Positions 1 through 7,034 of a stretch of DNA of 64,000 nucleotides are shown in pieces. Where the stretch lies: assembly GCF_003944755.1 (NCBI RefSeq), contig NZ_RWGU01000041.1:1-64000 (forward strand). The letters run 5' to 3'. The position numbers and the translations under genes were made by a program. Below the pieces are notes generated by a model. The model saw nothing but the letters and a program-made list of their open reading frames with translations, did not search any database and was not told where the DNA came from. Every line of letters begins with the position of its first letter. Positions within the stretch are counted from its first letter, which is position 1. The DNA comes from Rhodovulum robiginosum. Lineage in GTDB: Bacteria > Pseudomonadota > Alphaproteobacteria > Rhodobacterales > Rhodobacteraceae.

Positions 1-87
1 CAGCACCCGCGCGCCTGCCCGCGCCGCCGCCGCCGCGGCCATGGCCCCGGCGGGGCCGAGCCCGACGACCAGGACATCGACGCTCAT
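1..87 (-). CDS. LipT-like FAD-dependent oxidoreductase, N-terminal fragment cut by the window edge
   Basis: Only the first 29 residues are inside the window. They begin MSVDVLVVGLGPAGAMAAAA, a classic FAD/NAD(P)-binding beta-alpha-beta start with a GLGPAG dinucleotide motif, as in geranylgeranyl-reductase-like flavoproteins. The start codon overlaps the stop of the upstream LipS-type gene (ATGA), so the two are translationally coupled. From established knowledge, a geranylgeranyl-reductase-like flavoprotein called LipT accompanies lipS1/lipS2 in sHdr-associated lipoate-assembly loci. Assigning LipT here rests on that context plus the nucleotide-binding motif. Any other Rossmann-type flavoprotein would show the same N-terminus. 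Confidence 0.6.
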   Translation of the reverse strand, partial: MSVDVLVVGLGPAGAMAAAAAARAGARVL

Positions 88-1118
88 GCCGCGCACCCCG
101 CGCTGGCCCGCGCCGGTCCGCCCAGCTTGATCGAACAGCAGGCATGGGCCTGTTCCCAGCTCCGCCCGGTCAGCGCCGCCACGCCCAGCGCCCCTTCGGC
201 CGGGAAGGCGATACCGTCAAGCCCGGCCATCACCGCGTAGGCATCGGTCACCCGCTTGTGCATACCCGCGGGCCGGGCGCAGCCCAGCAGCACATCACGG
301 TCGGCCAGCACCTCGCGCGCCTCAAGGAAGATGCGCCCCACATCTGCCGTGTCGGGCGTGGCGAAGGTGCCGGGCTCGGCGTAGAACGGCATCACCACCA
401 CCAGCACCAGCGCCTTGGTGGGGTAGCGCGCGACCATCTCCAGCGCCCGCGCCTCGCCGCGCAATGTCCCGTAATGCAGCCCGATCACGATATGGGGCGA
501 GATCTCCATGCCGGTGGCCGTCAGCGCGGCGAGCGTTTCCTCGAAATCCTCGACCGGGCGGTCGAGGTGGTAGACATCGCGGATCGTGTCGTCCGAGCCG
601 ATCACGTCCATCATCGCGGTATCCACCCCGGCGCCCTCCATCCGCCGGGCGCCGGCCGCGTTGGTCAGCGCGGTGTGGATGGCGATGCGCAACTCGGGAA
701 AGTCGCGCTTGAGCCCCTCGATGACCGGGTAGAAGCGTTCGTACCGGATCTCGTTCTTGCGGTTCGACCCGCCCGACAGCAGAAACCCCTGAAGCCCCTG
801 CGCGGCGATCAGCGCGCGCACCTTCTGGTCGAGGATCTGGGGCTTTGTGGCCGGGATCATCGGCTCCAGGATCTTGGCCTTGCAATGGTCGCAGTCCAGC
901 GCGCAGGCGCCCCCGGTGATCGAGAAGGCCGGGAAGGAATTGCGCCCGCAGCCCTTGATGTCGGGCGTGTCGTATTCCTTGAAGGTCGGCGTGGCAAAGC
1001 GCAGGGGCCGCGCCCGCGCACGGGCCGCGTGGCGTTCCATCTCGGCCACCAGCCCGGCGTCGAACGCGGCATCCTCCAGCGCCTCGATCCGCGCGATGCG
1101 GGTCAGCCAGTCGCCCAT
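84..1118 (-). CDS. Radical SAM protein of the LipS1/LipS2 lipoate-synthase type
   Basis: This 344-residue radical SAM enzyme has the canonical Cx3Cx2C cluster motif CALDCDHC (Cys72, Cys76, Cys79). A further Cys57 lies in GCGRNSF, and Cys-containing segments near the C-terminus (LLGCARP, ACCSIKL) could ligate an auxiliary cluster. It resembles the archaeal-type family in which LipS1 and LipS2 together insert two sulfur atoms into protein-bound octanoate, replacing LipA. Its neighbours fit: a LipT-like flavoprotein overlaps downstream and an sHdr/LbpA operon lies about 4.7 kb away. I cannot tell LipS1 from LipS2 by eye; gene order (directly before the LipT-like gene) mildly favours LipS1. The partner LipS and the sLpl ligase would have to lie left of the window. 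The gene starts inside the 3' end of the deacylase gene (16-bp overlap). Confidence 0.72.
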   Translation of the reverse strand: MGDWLTRIARIEALEDAAFDAGLVAEMERHAARARARPLRFATPTFKEYDTPDIKGCGRNSFPAFSITGGACALDCDHCKAKILEPMIPATKPQILDQKVRALIAAQGLQGFLLSGGSNRKNEIRYERFYPVIEGLKRDFPELRIAIHTALTNAAGARRMEGAGVDTAMMDVIGSDDTIRDVYHLDRPVEDFEETLAALTATGMEISPHIVIGLHYGTLRGEARALEMVARYPTKALVLVVVMPFYAEPGTFATPDTADVGRIFLEAREVLADRDVLLGCARPAGMHKRVTDAYAVMAGLDGIAFPAEGALGVAALTGRSWEQAHACCSIKLGGPARASAGCAA

Positions 1119-2242
1119 GCGTTCGCCTCCTGTGCCGGCCCTGCCGCTTGCACCGCGGCGATCAGCGCCTCCGTCTCTTCCCGCACCGGCCCGTCATTGC
1201 GCCTGTCGGCAATCGTCGTCAGCCAGGCCGGGTCGCGCTCGTCCTCGTCCACCAGGTCGCAATCGAGCCCGTCCAGCACCGCGCGCGCCGCCTCCGGCAG
1301 GCGGTCGGGGATGTCCTGCCCCGTCAGCCGCGCCCAGAGCCCGGCCCAGGCGCGGGCCAGCGTCCAGGGGTTGTAGCCGCCCCCGCCCAGCACCACCGTC
1401 GCCGGGGCAAGCCGCGCCAGCGCTTCGACCGCCGCCCAGAGGCAGGTATTCGACAGCGCGAGCGAGGACAGCGGGTCACCCCCGAGCGCATCGGCGCCCA
1501 CGGTCACGACCACCGCATCGGGCGCGAATTCGCGTGCCAGCGGCAGCACCGCGCCAGCAACGATGCGGTCGAACTCCGTATCGTTCAGGCCCGGCGGCAC
1601 CGGCAGATTGCGTGCGTTCCCGCCGCGGCGCTCAGACTGCGTGCCGGTAAAGGGCCAGCGCCCGGCCTCGTGCACCGAAAGGGTCATCACCCGCGGCTCA
1701 TCGGCAAACGCGGCCTCTACCCCGTCGCCATGATGCGCGTCGAAATCGACGTAGAGCACGCGCGCGCGCCCGAGGTCGAGCAGGGCCAGGATGGCAAAGA
1801 CCGGGTCGTTGAAGAAACAAAAGCCGCTGGCCCGGTCGCGCCGCCCGTGATGGGTGCCGCCGCCGGTGTGAAAGGCAAGAATGCCGTCATGGGCCAGCCG
1901 CGCCGCCATAACCGCGCCACCGACCGAGGTTGCCGCGCGCCGGTAGAGACCGGGAAAGATGGGGTTTTCCAGCGTTCCGATATGGTAGCGGTCGCGGTCT
2001 GCCCGGCTTGCCCGCCCGGCCGCCTCGGCCCGCCGGATCGCGTCGATGTAATCGCGGGCGTGAAACCGCGCCAGCTCGGCCCGGCTGGCGGGCGGGGCTT
2101 CGAGCGGGGGATGGCAGGGCCCGATCCAGCCCAGCGCGGCGGCCAGCCGCTCGACCGTGCCCACGCGCGGGATCGCCAGCGGGTGATCGCCGCGATAGCC
2201 GGTCTCACGAAAGATCGGCGCAGTGATGAAACGGGCCTCCAT
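1103..2242 (-). CDS. Histone-deacetylase-fold (AcuC/HDAC family) zinc amidohydrolase
   Basis: The 379-residue product has every hallmark of the HDAC superfamily: GGTHHGRRDRASGFCFFND (the paired active-site histidines and GFC-FND), VDFDAHHGDGVEAAF (zinc-binding Asp and His), GADALGGDPLSSL (third zinc ligand region) and GGGGYNP (the transition-state tyrosine). It should be an active zinc-dependent deacylase of acyl-lysine, acylpolyamine or similar amides. The ATG at 2242 was chosen because the product then begins MEARFITAPIF at the usual family N-terminus, with a purine-rich GGGGAGG upstream. It is the first gene of a chain: its 3' end overlaps the LipS-type gene by 16 bp, which overlaps the LipT-like gene. 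The substrate is unknown. The context makes a lysine-linked acyl group worth considering, but that is inference. Confidence 0.85.
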   Translation of the reverse strand: MEARFITAPIFRETGYRGDHPLAIPRVGTVERLAAALGWIGPCHPPLEAPPASRAELARFHARDYIDAIRRAEAAGRASRADRDRYHIGTLENPIFPGLYRRAATSVGGAVMAARLAHDGILAFHTGGGTHHGRRDRASGFCFFNDPVFAILALLDLGRARVLYVDFDAHHGDGVEAAFADEPRVMTLSVHEAGRWPFTGTQSERRGGNARNLPVPPGLNDTEFDRIVAGAVLPLAREFAPDAVVVTVGADALGGDPLSSLALSNTCLWAAVEALARLAPATVVLGGGGYNPWTLARAWAGLWARLTGQDIPDRLPEAARAVLDGLDCDLVDEDERDPAWLTTIADRRNDGPVREETEALIAAVQAAGPAQEANAWATG

Positions 2243-2495
2243 CGCCAGTAACTGCCTCCCCGCAGTACCCCGGTGCCGTCCCGGTTGGCCTCGCCCACCA
2301 TATTCAAGAAAGTTTATATGACAAGGATTTCCCAAGCCGCGCGGCGCGGGGCGAACGGTATTCCAGTTTGCACAGCCCGGTCTGAGCGCCTCGACCGGTG
2401 CTGTCAGACGACTGCGATCTGGTTTCTGCCAGGGCAGCTACCCTGCCCCGTCTTAGGACAAGTTTCTTTGACAGAGCCCTACGCCAGCCTCCAGG

Positions 2496-2654
2496 ATGGA
2501 GGTCAACGTGGTCTCGGCCGAGGAACAGGCCAGGTTCGCCGCGGCTGGCCAGCCGGCGTTGCGCGCGCTGATCGAAAAGCAGTACGGGTCCGAAGGCACC
2601 GAGATGCTTGACGCGCTGCGCGCCTCGATCGAGGAGGAGAAGGCCGAGTTTTGA
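2496..2654 (+). pseudogene. C-terminal remnant of a TRAP-type solute-binding protein (DctP family)
   Basis: A short frame beginning MEVNVVSAEEQARFAAAGQP and continuing through a charged helix to AEF-stop reads like the last ~50 residues of a DctP-type TRAP binding protein, where the sequence typically runs 'GMxVN-V-...F...AxP....' before the final helix. An in-frame stop lies nine codons upstream (2469-2471), so nothing of the signal peptide or ligand-binding lobes remains. There is no permease gene beside it. I read it as the leftover tail of a deleted transporter gene; the ATG is simply an internal methionine. The alternative is a true 52-residue protein, which I consider less likely. Confidence 0.5.
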
Positions 2655-2711
2655 TCCATCAGTCCCCCGGGCGGTCTGCCGGCCGGGGGCTCTTGCTGCC
2701 CGAGGACACAG

Positions 2712-3956
2712 ATGACCGCAGAGATCACCCGAGCGCCCGCTGACGCGGAGGGGTTCACGCTTCTCCTCAGCCCGCTGGCGCGGCGCGACGCGCCATGGAC
2801 GCCCACGCAGGACGCCATCCTCAGCGCCGCCGGCCTGCAAGCCGCCCACGACACGATTTCCCGCTGGCCGGGCTATGTTGAAACCCCGCTGGTGGCATTG
2901 CCGGGACTGGCCGCCGAGATCGGCGTGGCCGAGCTTCATTACAAGGACGAGGCCGGGCGTTTCGGCCTGGGCAGCTTCAAGGCGCTGGGCGGTGCCTACG
3001 CGGTGTTGAAGCTGTTGCAGCGCGAGGTGGAAACCGCCAAGGGCCACCCGGTGCCCATGGCCGATATCGTCTCGGGCGCCCATGCCGACCTGGTGGCGGG
3101 CATCACCGTGTGCTGCGCCACCGACGGCAATCATGGCCGCTCGGTCGCCTGGGGGGCGCAGAATTTCGGCTGCAACTGCGTGATCTTCATCCACGCCGCC
3201 GTGTCGGAGGGGCGCAAAGAGGCGATCGAGGCCTACGGCGCCGAGGTCCGCCGCTGTGCCGGCAACTACGACGACAGCGTGCGCGAGGCGCAAGAAACCG
3301 CCACCCGCGAGGGCTGGTTCGTGGTCTCCGACACCTCCTATCCGGGCTATATGGAGATCCCCAAGGACGTGATGCAGGGCTACGAGGTAATGGCGGCCGA
3401 AGCCTTCGACGCGCTCGCCGCCACGCCCACCCATGTCTTCCTGCAGACCGGGGTTGGGGGCATGGCCGCCGCCGTCGCCGCCAACGCGGTGCGCCGCTGG
3501 GGCGCCGACCGGCCGCTGATCGTGCTCTGCGACCCCGATCTTTCGGCCTGCTGGCTCGACAGCCTGCGCGCCGGGCGGCCCACGCCGGTGGAGGGCGATC
3601 TCGAAACGATCATGGCGGGGCTGGCCTGCGGCGAGGTTTCGGCGCTGGCCTGGGAGATACTGAAAGACCATGCCGACGCGGTGATGGCGCTGCCCGACGG
3701 CACGGCACTGGCCGCGATGCGCAGGCTCGCCGCGCCCAAGGCGGGCGACCCGCCCATCGTGGCGGGCGAATCCGCGGTGGCGGGGCTGGCCGGGCTGGTG
3801 GCCGCCATGGGCGACGCTGAGGCCCGCGCTGCGCTGGGGCTGGGCCCCGCGGCGCGGGTCGTCGTCTTCGGCACCGAGGGCGATACCGACGCCGCGCTCT
3901 ACCGCGACATCGTCGGACACACCGCGGCGCAGGTACGCGCAGGGGCGGCGACCTGA
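2712..3956 (+). CDS. dpaL: Diaminopropionate ammonia-lyase
   Basis: This 414-residue fold-type II PLP enzyme converts 2,3-diaminopropionate to pyruvate and ammonia (EC 4.3.1.15). The segment GLGSFKALGGAYAV carries the Schiff-base lysine (Lys90), CCATDGNHGRSVAWGA is the substrate/phosphate-side Asn-His loop, and the glycine-rich QTGVGGMAAAVAANAV binds the PLP phosphate. The length fits the DpaL/YgeX family (about 400). It stands alone between two degraded gene tails. In other bacteria ygeX-type genes sit with carbamoyltransferase, hydantoinase or peptidase genes of diamino-acid or purine-derived nitrogen catabolism. The nitrilase-like fragment just downstream may be a relic of such a cluster. 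Threonine dehydratase is the main alternative but fits the motifs less well. Confidence 0.88.
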   Translation: MTAEITRAPADAEGFTLLLSPLARRDAPWTPTQDAILSAAGLQAAHDTISRWPGYVETPLVALPGLAAEIGVAELHYKDEAGRFGLGSFKALGGAYAVLKLLQREVETAKGHPVPMADIVSGAHADLVAGITVCCATDGNHGRSVAWGAQNFGCNCVIFIHAAVSEGRKEAIEAYGAEVRRCAGNYDDSVREAQETATREGWFVVSDTSYPGYMEIPKDVMQGYEVMAAEAFDALAATPTHVFLQTGVGGMAAAVAANAVRRWGADRPLIVLCDPDLSACWLDSLRAGRPTPVEGDLETIMAGLACGEVSALAWEILKDHADAVMALPDGTALAAMRRLAAPKAGDPPIVAGESAVAGLAGLVAAMGDAEARAALGLGPAARVVVFGTEGDTDAALYRDIVGHTAAQVRAGAAT

Positions 3957-3980
3957 GCCGCAAGCTGAACGTCGCCGGCG

Positions 3981-4109
3981 CCCAAGGGCGAGATCGTGGC
4001 CCGCGCCGCGGTGATAGCTGCCAAGATCGACCTCGACCGCTGCGCCGAGATCCGCAGCAACATCTTCAACTTCGCCGGCACCGCGAGCCGCGGGAAAATG
4101 CCCCGATAA
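3981..4109 (+). pseudogene. C-terminal remnant of a nitrilase/N-carbamoylase-superfamily hydrolase
   Basis: The frame PKGEIVARAAVIAAKIDLDR, continuing to CAEIRSNIFNFAG and a stop at 4107-4109, matches the characteristic end of carbon-nitrogen hydrolases: 'P-G-I-A......A-iDLdrcreiR..iFnFa.hRrP'. The catalytic Glu-Lys-Cys part is absent and an in-frame stop precedes the fragment at 3966-3968. The C-terminal hRRPehY is also altered. It is therefore a non-functional tail, most likely left by a deletion next to dpaL. The rest of the 3957-4273 interval shows no other recognisable coding sequence. Confidence 0.5.
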
Positions 4110-4273
4110 CGGCGCCGACGGGCGGCCAAGGGCCAGCTGTTTCGGGCCTGCGCGGCACCGCCTTGGCCAGCGAACCGGCCGCTCTCAAGGTCCGGAATGC
4201 GGCCAAGACTGACAACCGGGCACCCTCGCACTAGTTCTTTTCTCGCAAGAGATCAGACGTGGGGATTTTATCT

Positions 4274-5608
4274 ATGCACATCATTTCTGGCCTGGCCGCG
4301 ATGTCTTTGGCCGCCCTGTCGCTCGGCGCCCTGTCCGGCCCGGCGACGGCACAATCCGACGCGCTTTCGGCACGCGAGTCCGATCCAAGGGTCATGGGCT
4401 GGATGGAAGGCTTCCCCCCGCCCCCGGACAAATTGATCGTCCAGCCGGATTCGAACTATTTCAGCTTTCCCAGGCTTCGCTGGTCGGTGTGCCATCTCAG
4501 GGAATTCCTGCCGACCGAAGAGATCAGCCGGGGCCTCGGCGCGCCCGTCCCGCTCGATTATCTTTCGCCCGCCGACTTCGCCGACATGCGTCAGGAAATC
4601 GATGCGCTGACCTTCACGCCGATCGGCAGCGACGCGACGATGACATGGGCGGAGTCGCTTTATGCCAATTACACCGACGGGATGCTGATCATCCACGAGG
4701 GCCGCGTCGTCTACGAACGCTACTTCGGATGCCTTGACGAAGACGGCAAGCACGCCGCGATGTCGATGACCAAGTCGGTTACCGGCCTGCTGGCCGAGAT
4801 CATGGTGGTCGAGGGCGCGCTGGACGACACCGCGCAGGTCCGCGACATCATCCCGGAGATCGGCGACAGCGCCTTTGCCAGCGCCACCGTGCGCCAGGTG
4901 ATGGACATGACCACCGGCGTTCGCTACTCCGAGAATTATTCGGATCCGAATGCCGACATCTGGCGGTACTCGGCCGCGGCCAGCCCGTTTCCGAAACCAC
5001 AGGGCTACCAGGGCCCGGACGGCTACTGGGAATACCTGCAGCAGGTGCAGCCCGACGGCACGCATGGCGCAGAGTTCCACTACAAGACAATCAATTCCGA
5101 CATGCTTGGCTGGATCATCAGTCGCGTGTCGGGCAAGCCGGTGACCGAGCTGGCGTCCGAGCGTCTTTGGCGGCGGATGGGCACCGAACAGTCCGCCTAC
5201 CAGACCGTCGACGGCAAGGGCGTGCCCTTTGCCGGGGGCGGCATCAGCGCCGGGCTGCGCGATCTCGGACGGCTCGGACTGCTGGTGCTGAACGAAGGCG
5301 TCATCGACGGAGAGCGCCTGTTCCCGGCCGAGGTCGTACAAAAGATCCGCGCCGGCGGCGACCCGGCCAAATTCGGCGGTTTCCCGACACTCCCTGGCGG
5401 CAGCTACACCAGCCAGTGGTGGGTGTTTCACAACGATCACGGCGCCTTTGCCGCGCGCGGCGTTCACGGGCAAACCATCTACGTCGACCCGGAGGCAGAC
5501 ATGGTCTTGGTGCGCTTCGCCTCTTTCCCGCGTGCGCAGAACGGTTTTATCGACCCGACGTCGTTGCCGGCCTACCAGGCTGTCGCGGAATACCTGATCT
5601 CGAACTAG
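4274..5608 (+). CDS. Exported serine hydrolase of the beta-lactamase/NylB-like family
   Basis: The 444-residue product starts with a hydrophobic leader ending PATAQS, consistent with Sec export to the periplasm. The mature enzyme shows SMTK (Ser164, Lys167), the SxxK catalytic pair of class C beta-lactamase-fold hydrolases, a YSENY segment where the catalytic tyrosine belongs, and a C-terminal HGQTIYVDP in place of KTG. This pattern resembles 6-aminohexanoate-dimer hydrolase (NylB) and related esterases more than true beta-lactamases. I prefer the ATG at 4274 because it puts the leader at the N-terminus with GGGG 9 bp upstream; an in-frame GTG lies at 4259. The natural substrate (ester, amide or oligomer) cannot be read from the sequence. 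It runs towards the sHdr operon but is separated from it by about 200 bp. Confidence 0.75.
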   Translation: MHIISGLAAMSLAALSLGALSGPATAQSDALSARESDPRVMGWMEGFPPPPDKLIVQPDSNYFSFPRLRWSVCHLREFLPTEEISRGLGAPVPLDYLSPADFADMRQEIDALTFTPIGSDATMTWAESLYANYTDGMLIIHEGRVVYERYFGCLDEDGKHAAMSMTKSVTGLLAEIMVVEGALDDTAQVRDIIPEIGDSAFASATVRQVMDMTTGVRYSENYSDPNADIWRYSAAASPFPKPQGYQGPDGYWEYLQQVQPDGTHGAEFHYKTINSDMLGWIISRVSGKPVTELASERLWRRMGTEQSAYQTVDGKGVPFAGGGISAGLRDLGRLGLLVLNEGVIDGERLFPAEVVQKIRAGGDPAKFGGFPTLPGGSYTSQWWVFHNDHGAFAARGVHGQTIYVDPEADMVLVRFASFPRAQNGFIDPTSLPAYQAVAEYLISN

Positions 5609-5707
5609 CGGGCGCGCGGGCGGTCGTTGCCCGTAGCTCCGGCCTTTCGGCCTGCGCCCCCGCCCCTTGGCCGGCGGCGCAATAGGTCGATTTCGGCCGC
5701 TGTCAAT

Positions 5708-5729
5708 ATATTCTTGCATATGTGAATAT
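5708..5729 (+). promoter_or_regulatory. Candidate operator/promoter of the sHdr operon
   Basis: In the AT-rich gap before dsrE3C there is an inverted repeat ATATTC-N10-GAATAT, the only such dyad in the interval. A possible sigma-70 promoter overlaps it: TTGCAT at 5715-5720, then 16 bp to TAGGCT at 5737-5742. ArsR-type sulfane-sulfur repressors (SqrR/BigR/SoxR/sHdrR) are known to bind AT-rich ATTC...GAAT-type dyads, and sHdr operons are commonly under such a repressor. The regulator gene is not in this window. The spacer here is 10 bp, so the match to that family is approximate. Confidence 0.4.
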
Positions 5730-5815
5730 GTCGGCCTAGGCTGGACCGGCAACAAAGAGCGTTGCGAGCACGACTCGCATCTTGATCGGCTCGCCGCGAT
5801 CTCAGGGAGGGGACC

Positions 5816-6196
5816 TTGGCCAGCAAACTCATCATCGTGATGGTCAACACCGATCCGCGTAATGGCGAGGAACTCGGGGCCCCGTTTTTCCAGGCCACGG
5901 TCGCCGCGGCGATGGATTACGAGGTCGAGGTGATCTGCACCGCGACCGCCGGAAAGCTCATGAAAAAGGGCGTGGCGGAACAGCTGGTGGTCAAGGAAGG
6001 CTCGCCCAAGTCCGTCTACGACTTCATCAAGGACGCCCACGAGGCGGGGGTGAAATTTTTCTGCTGCTCGCCCAATCTCGATCTCTTCGACATGACCGAA
6101 GACGACCTGATCCCCGAATGCGAGGGCATCGTCGGCGGTGCCAAGATGATCTCGGACATCATGGAAGACGACGACGCAAAGGTGCTGACTTACTGA
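5816..6196 (+). CDS. dsrE3C: DsrE-family sulfur carrier, DsrE3C-like
   Basis: This 126-residue cytoplasmic protein of the DsrE/DsrF fold starts at a TTG with a strong AGGGAGGGG ribosome-binding site. A vicinal pair, Cys83-Cys84 in KFFCCSPNL, sits where DsrE3-type carriers keep the persulfide-forming cysteine; Hyphomicrobium DsrE3C has the same pair at the same position as I recall it. These proteins accept sulfane sulfur and pass it to TusA on the way to sHdr. It is the first gene of the operon and lies 44 bp before shdrC1. The other carriers, DsrE3A-like and TusA, are encoded at the far end. The subtype name rests on the Cys pair, length and context. Confidence 0.75.
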   Translation: MASKLIIVMVNTDPRNGEELGAPFFQATVAAAMDYEVEVICTATAGKLMKKGVAEQLVVKEGSPKSVYDFIKDAHEAGVKFFCCSPNLDLFDMTEDDLIPECEGIVGGAKMISDIMEDDDAKVLTY

Positions 6197-6240
6197 GTTT
6201 CCAGGTTTCCGCGTCGGACCCGGCTTCAAGGGAGGTGAAG

Positions 6241-6993
6241 ATGGGTGTGAACAGCCAGACAGACGCCCCGATCGCCGACCCGTTGTCGGAAAAGCCGGTG
6301 GTAAGCTACGAAAAGCTGGAAGAGATTTTCGACGACATCCGCGGACACCAGCTTTACGACCACGAAATTCATGGCTGCCTGAACTGCGGCATCTGCACCG
6401 CGACCTGCCCCTCCGCGCATTACTACGATTATTCCCCCCGCGAGATCGTCCAGCTTTTGTGGACCGAAAACCTCGAAGGCATCTACGACGCGATGCAGGA
6501 AAAGATCTGGGCCTGCGCCCAGTGTTACACCTGCGCCGCGCGCTGCCCGTTCGAGAACTCGCCCGGCGGGCTGGTGATGATCATGCGCGAGGTGGCGATC
6601 AAGCACGAGATGGACTCGGCCAAGGAGGTGCTGCGCCCGTTCAGCCGCGTGCTGCTCAAGGTGGTCTCGACCGGCAACCAGCTGGCCCCCAACATGATCA
6701 CGAAAGAGGCCTTTCCCGACTGGGGGCCGAACGTGGCCAAGATCGACGCGCCGCTGATGGTGCTGCGCAAGGCGATCCCGATGCCCACGATGCACACGCT
6801 GGATACCGCGTGGGAGGTCAACCTGCGCGCCTCGGTCGAGCTTTACACGATCTGGGAGGAAACCGGCGTTCTCGACCAGCTCGAAGCCGTCGATGAAAAC
6901 CTCTTCGACGTTGTCTCGGACGTGATGGATGAGAAGCGCGAAGAATGGGAAGAGTGGCTCGAAGAGCAGGCAGAAGACGAGGACGAGGATTGA
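6241..6993 (+). CDS. shdrC1: sHdr complex iron-sulfur subunit C1
   Basis: The 250-residue protein has two ferredoxin-type 4Fe-4S motifs: CLNCGICTATCP (Cys46, 49, 52, 56) and CAQCYTCAARCP (Cys92, 95, 98, 102). The C-terminus is strongly acidic (EEWLEEQAEDEDED). This is the HdrC architecture, in which the subunit wires electrons between HdrA and HdrB. The ATG at 6241 follows a clear GGAGGTGAAG site. In sHdr systems two HdrC/HdrB pairs surround HdrA, and this first copy next to B1 is C1. It acts in the cytoplasm in oxidation of sulfane sulfur to sulfite. Confidence 0.9.
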   Translation: MGVNSQTDAPIADPLSEKPVVSYEKLEEIFDDIRGHQLYDHEIHGCLNCGICTATCPSAHYYDYSPREIVQLLWTENLEGIYDAMQEKIWACAQCYTCAARCPFENSPGGLVMIMREVAIKHEMDSAKEVLRPFSRVLLKVVSTGNQLAPNMITKEAFPDWGPNVAKIDAPLMVLRKAIPMPTMHTLDTAWEVNLRASVELYTIWEETGVLDQLEAVDENLFDVVSDVMDEKREEWEEWLEEQAEDEDED

Positions 6994-7034
6994 TCCCCTC
7001 CCCGGGGAGCCCGCGTTTCAGGGAGGAAACGGCG

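Noticed and set aside
2664-2692. GC-rich stem (CCCCCGG/CCGGGGG) after the DctP remnant
   Set aside because: Loop of about 12 nt and no U-tract. It may be chance in a GC-rich stretch.
2304-3920. Long open frame on the minus strand opposite dpaL
   Set aside because: It mirrors the codon pattern of dpaL, is rich in His/Arg/Gly without domains, and has no ribosome-binding site. GC-rich genes commonly leave such antisense frames open.
4259-4273. GTG start five codons upstream for the NylB-like hydrolase
   Set aside because: It would put extra polar residues before the signal peptide; the ATG at 4274 fits export better.
5609-5707. Terminator after the NylB-like hydrolase
   Set aside because: Only short GGCC-type hairpins are present near 5640-5655, with no U-tract. 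Not called.
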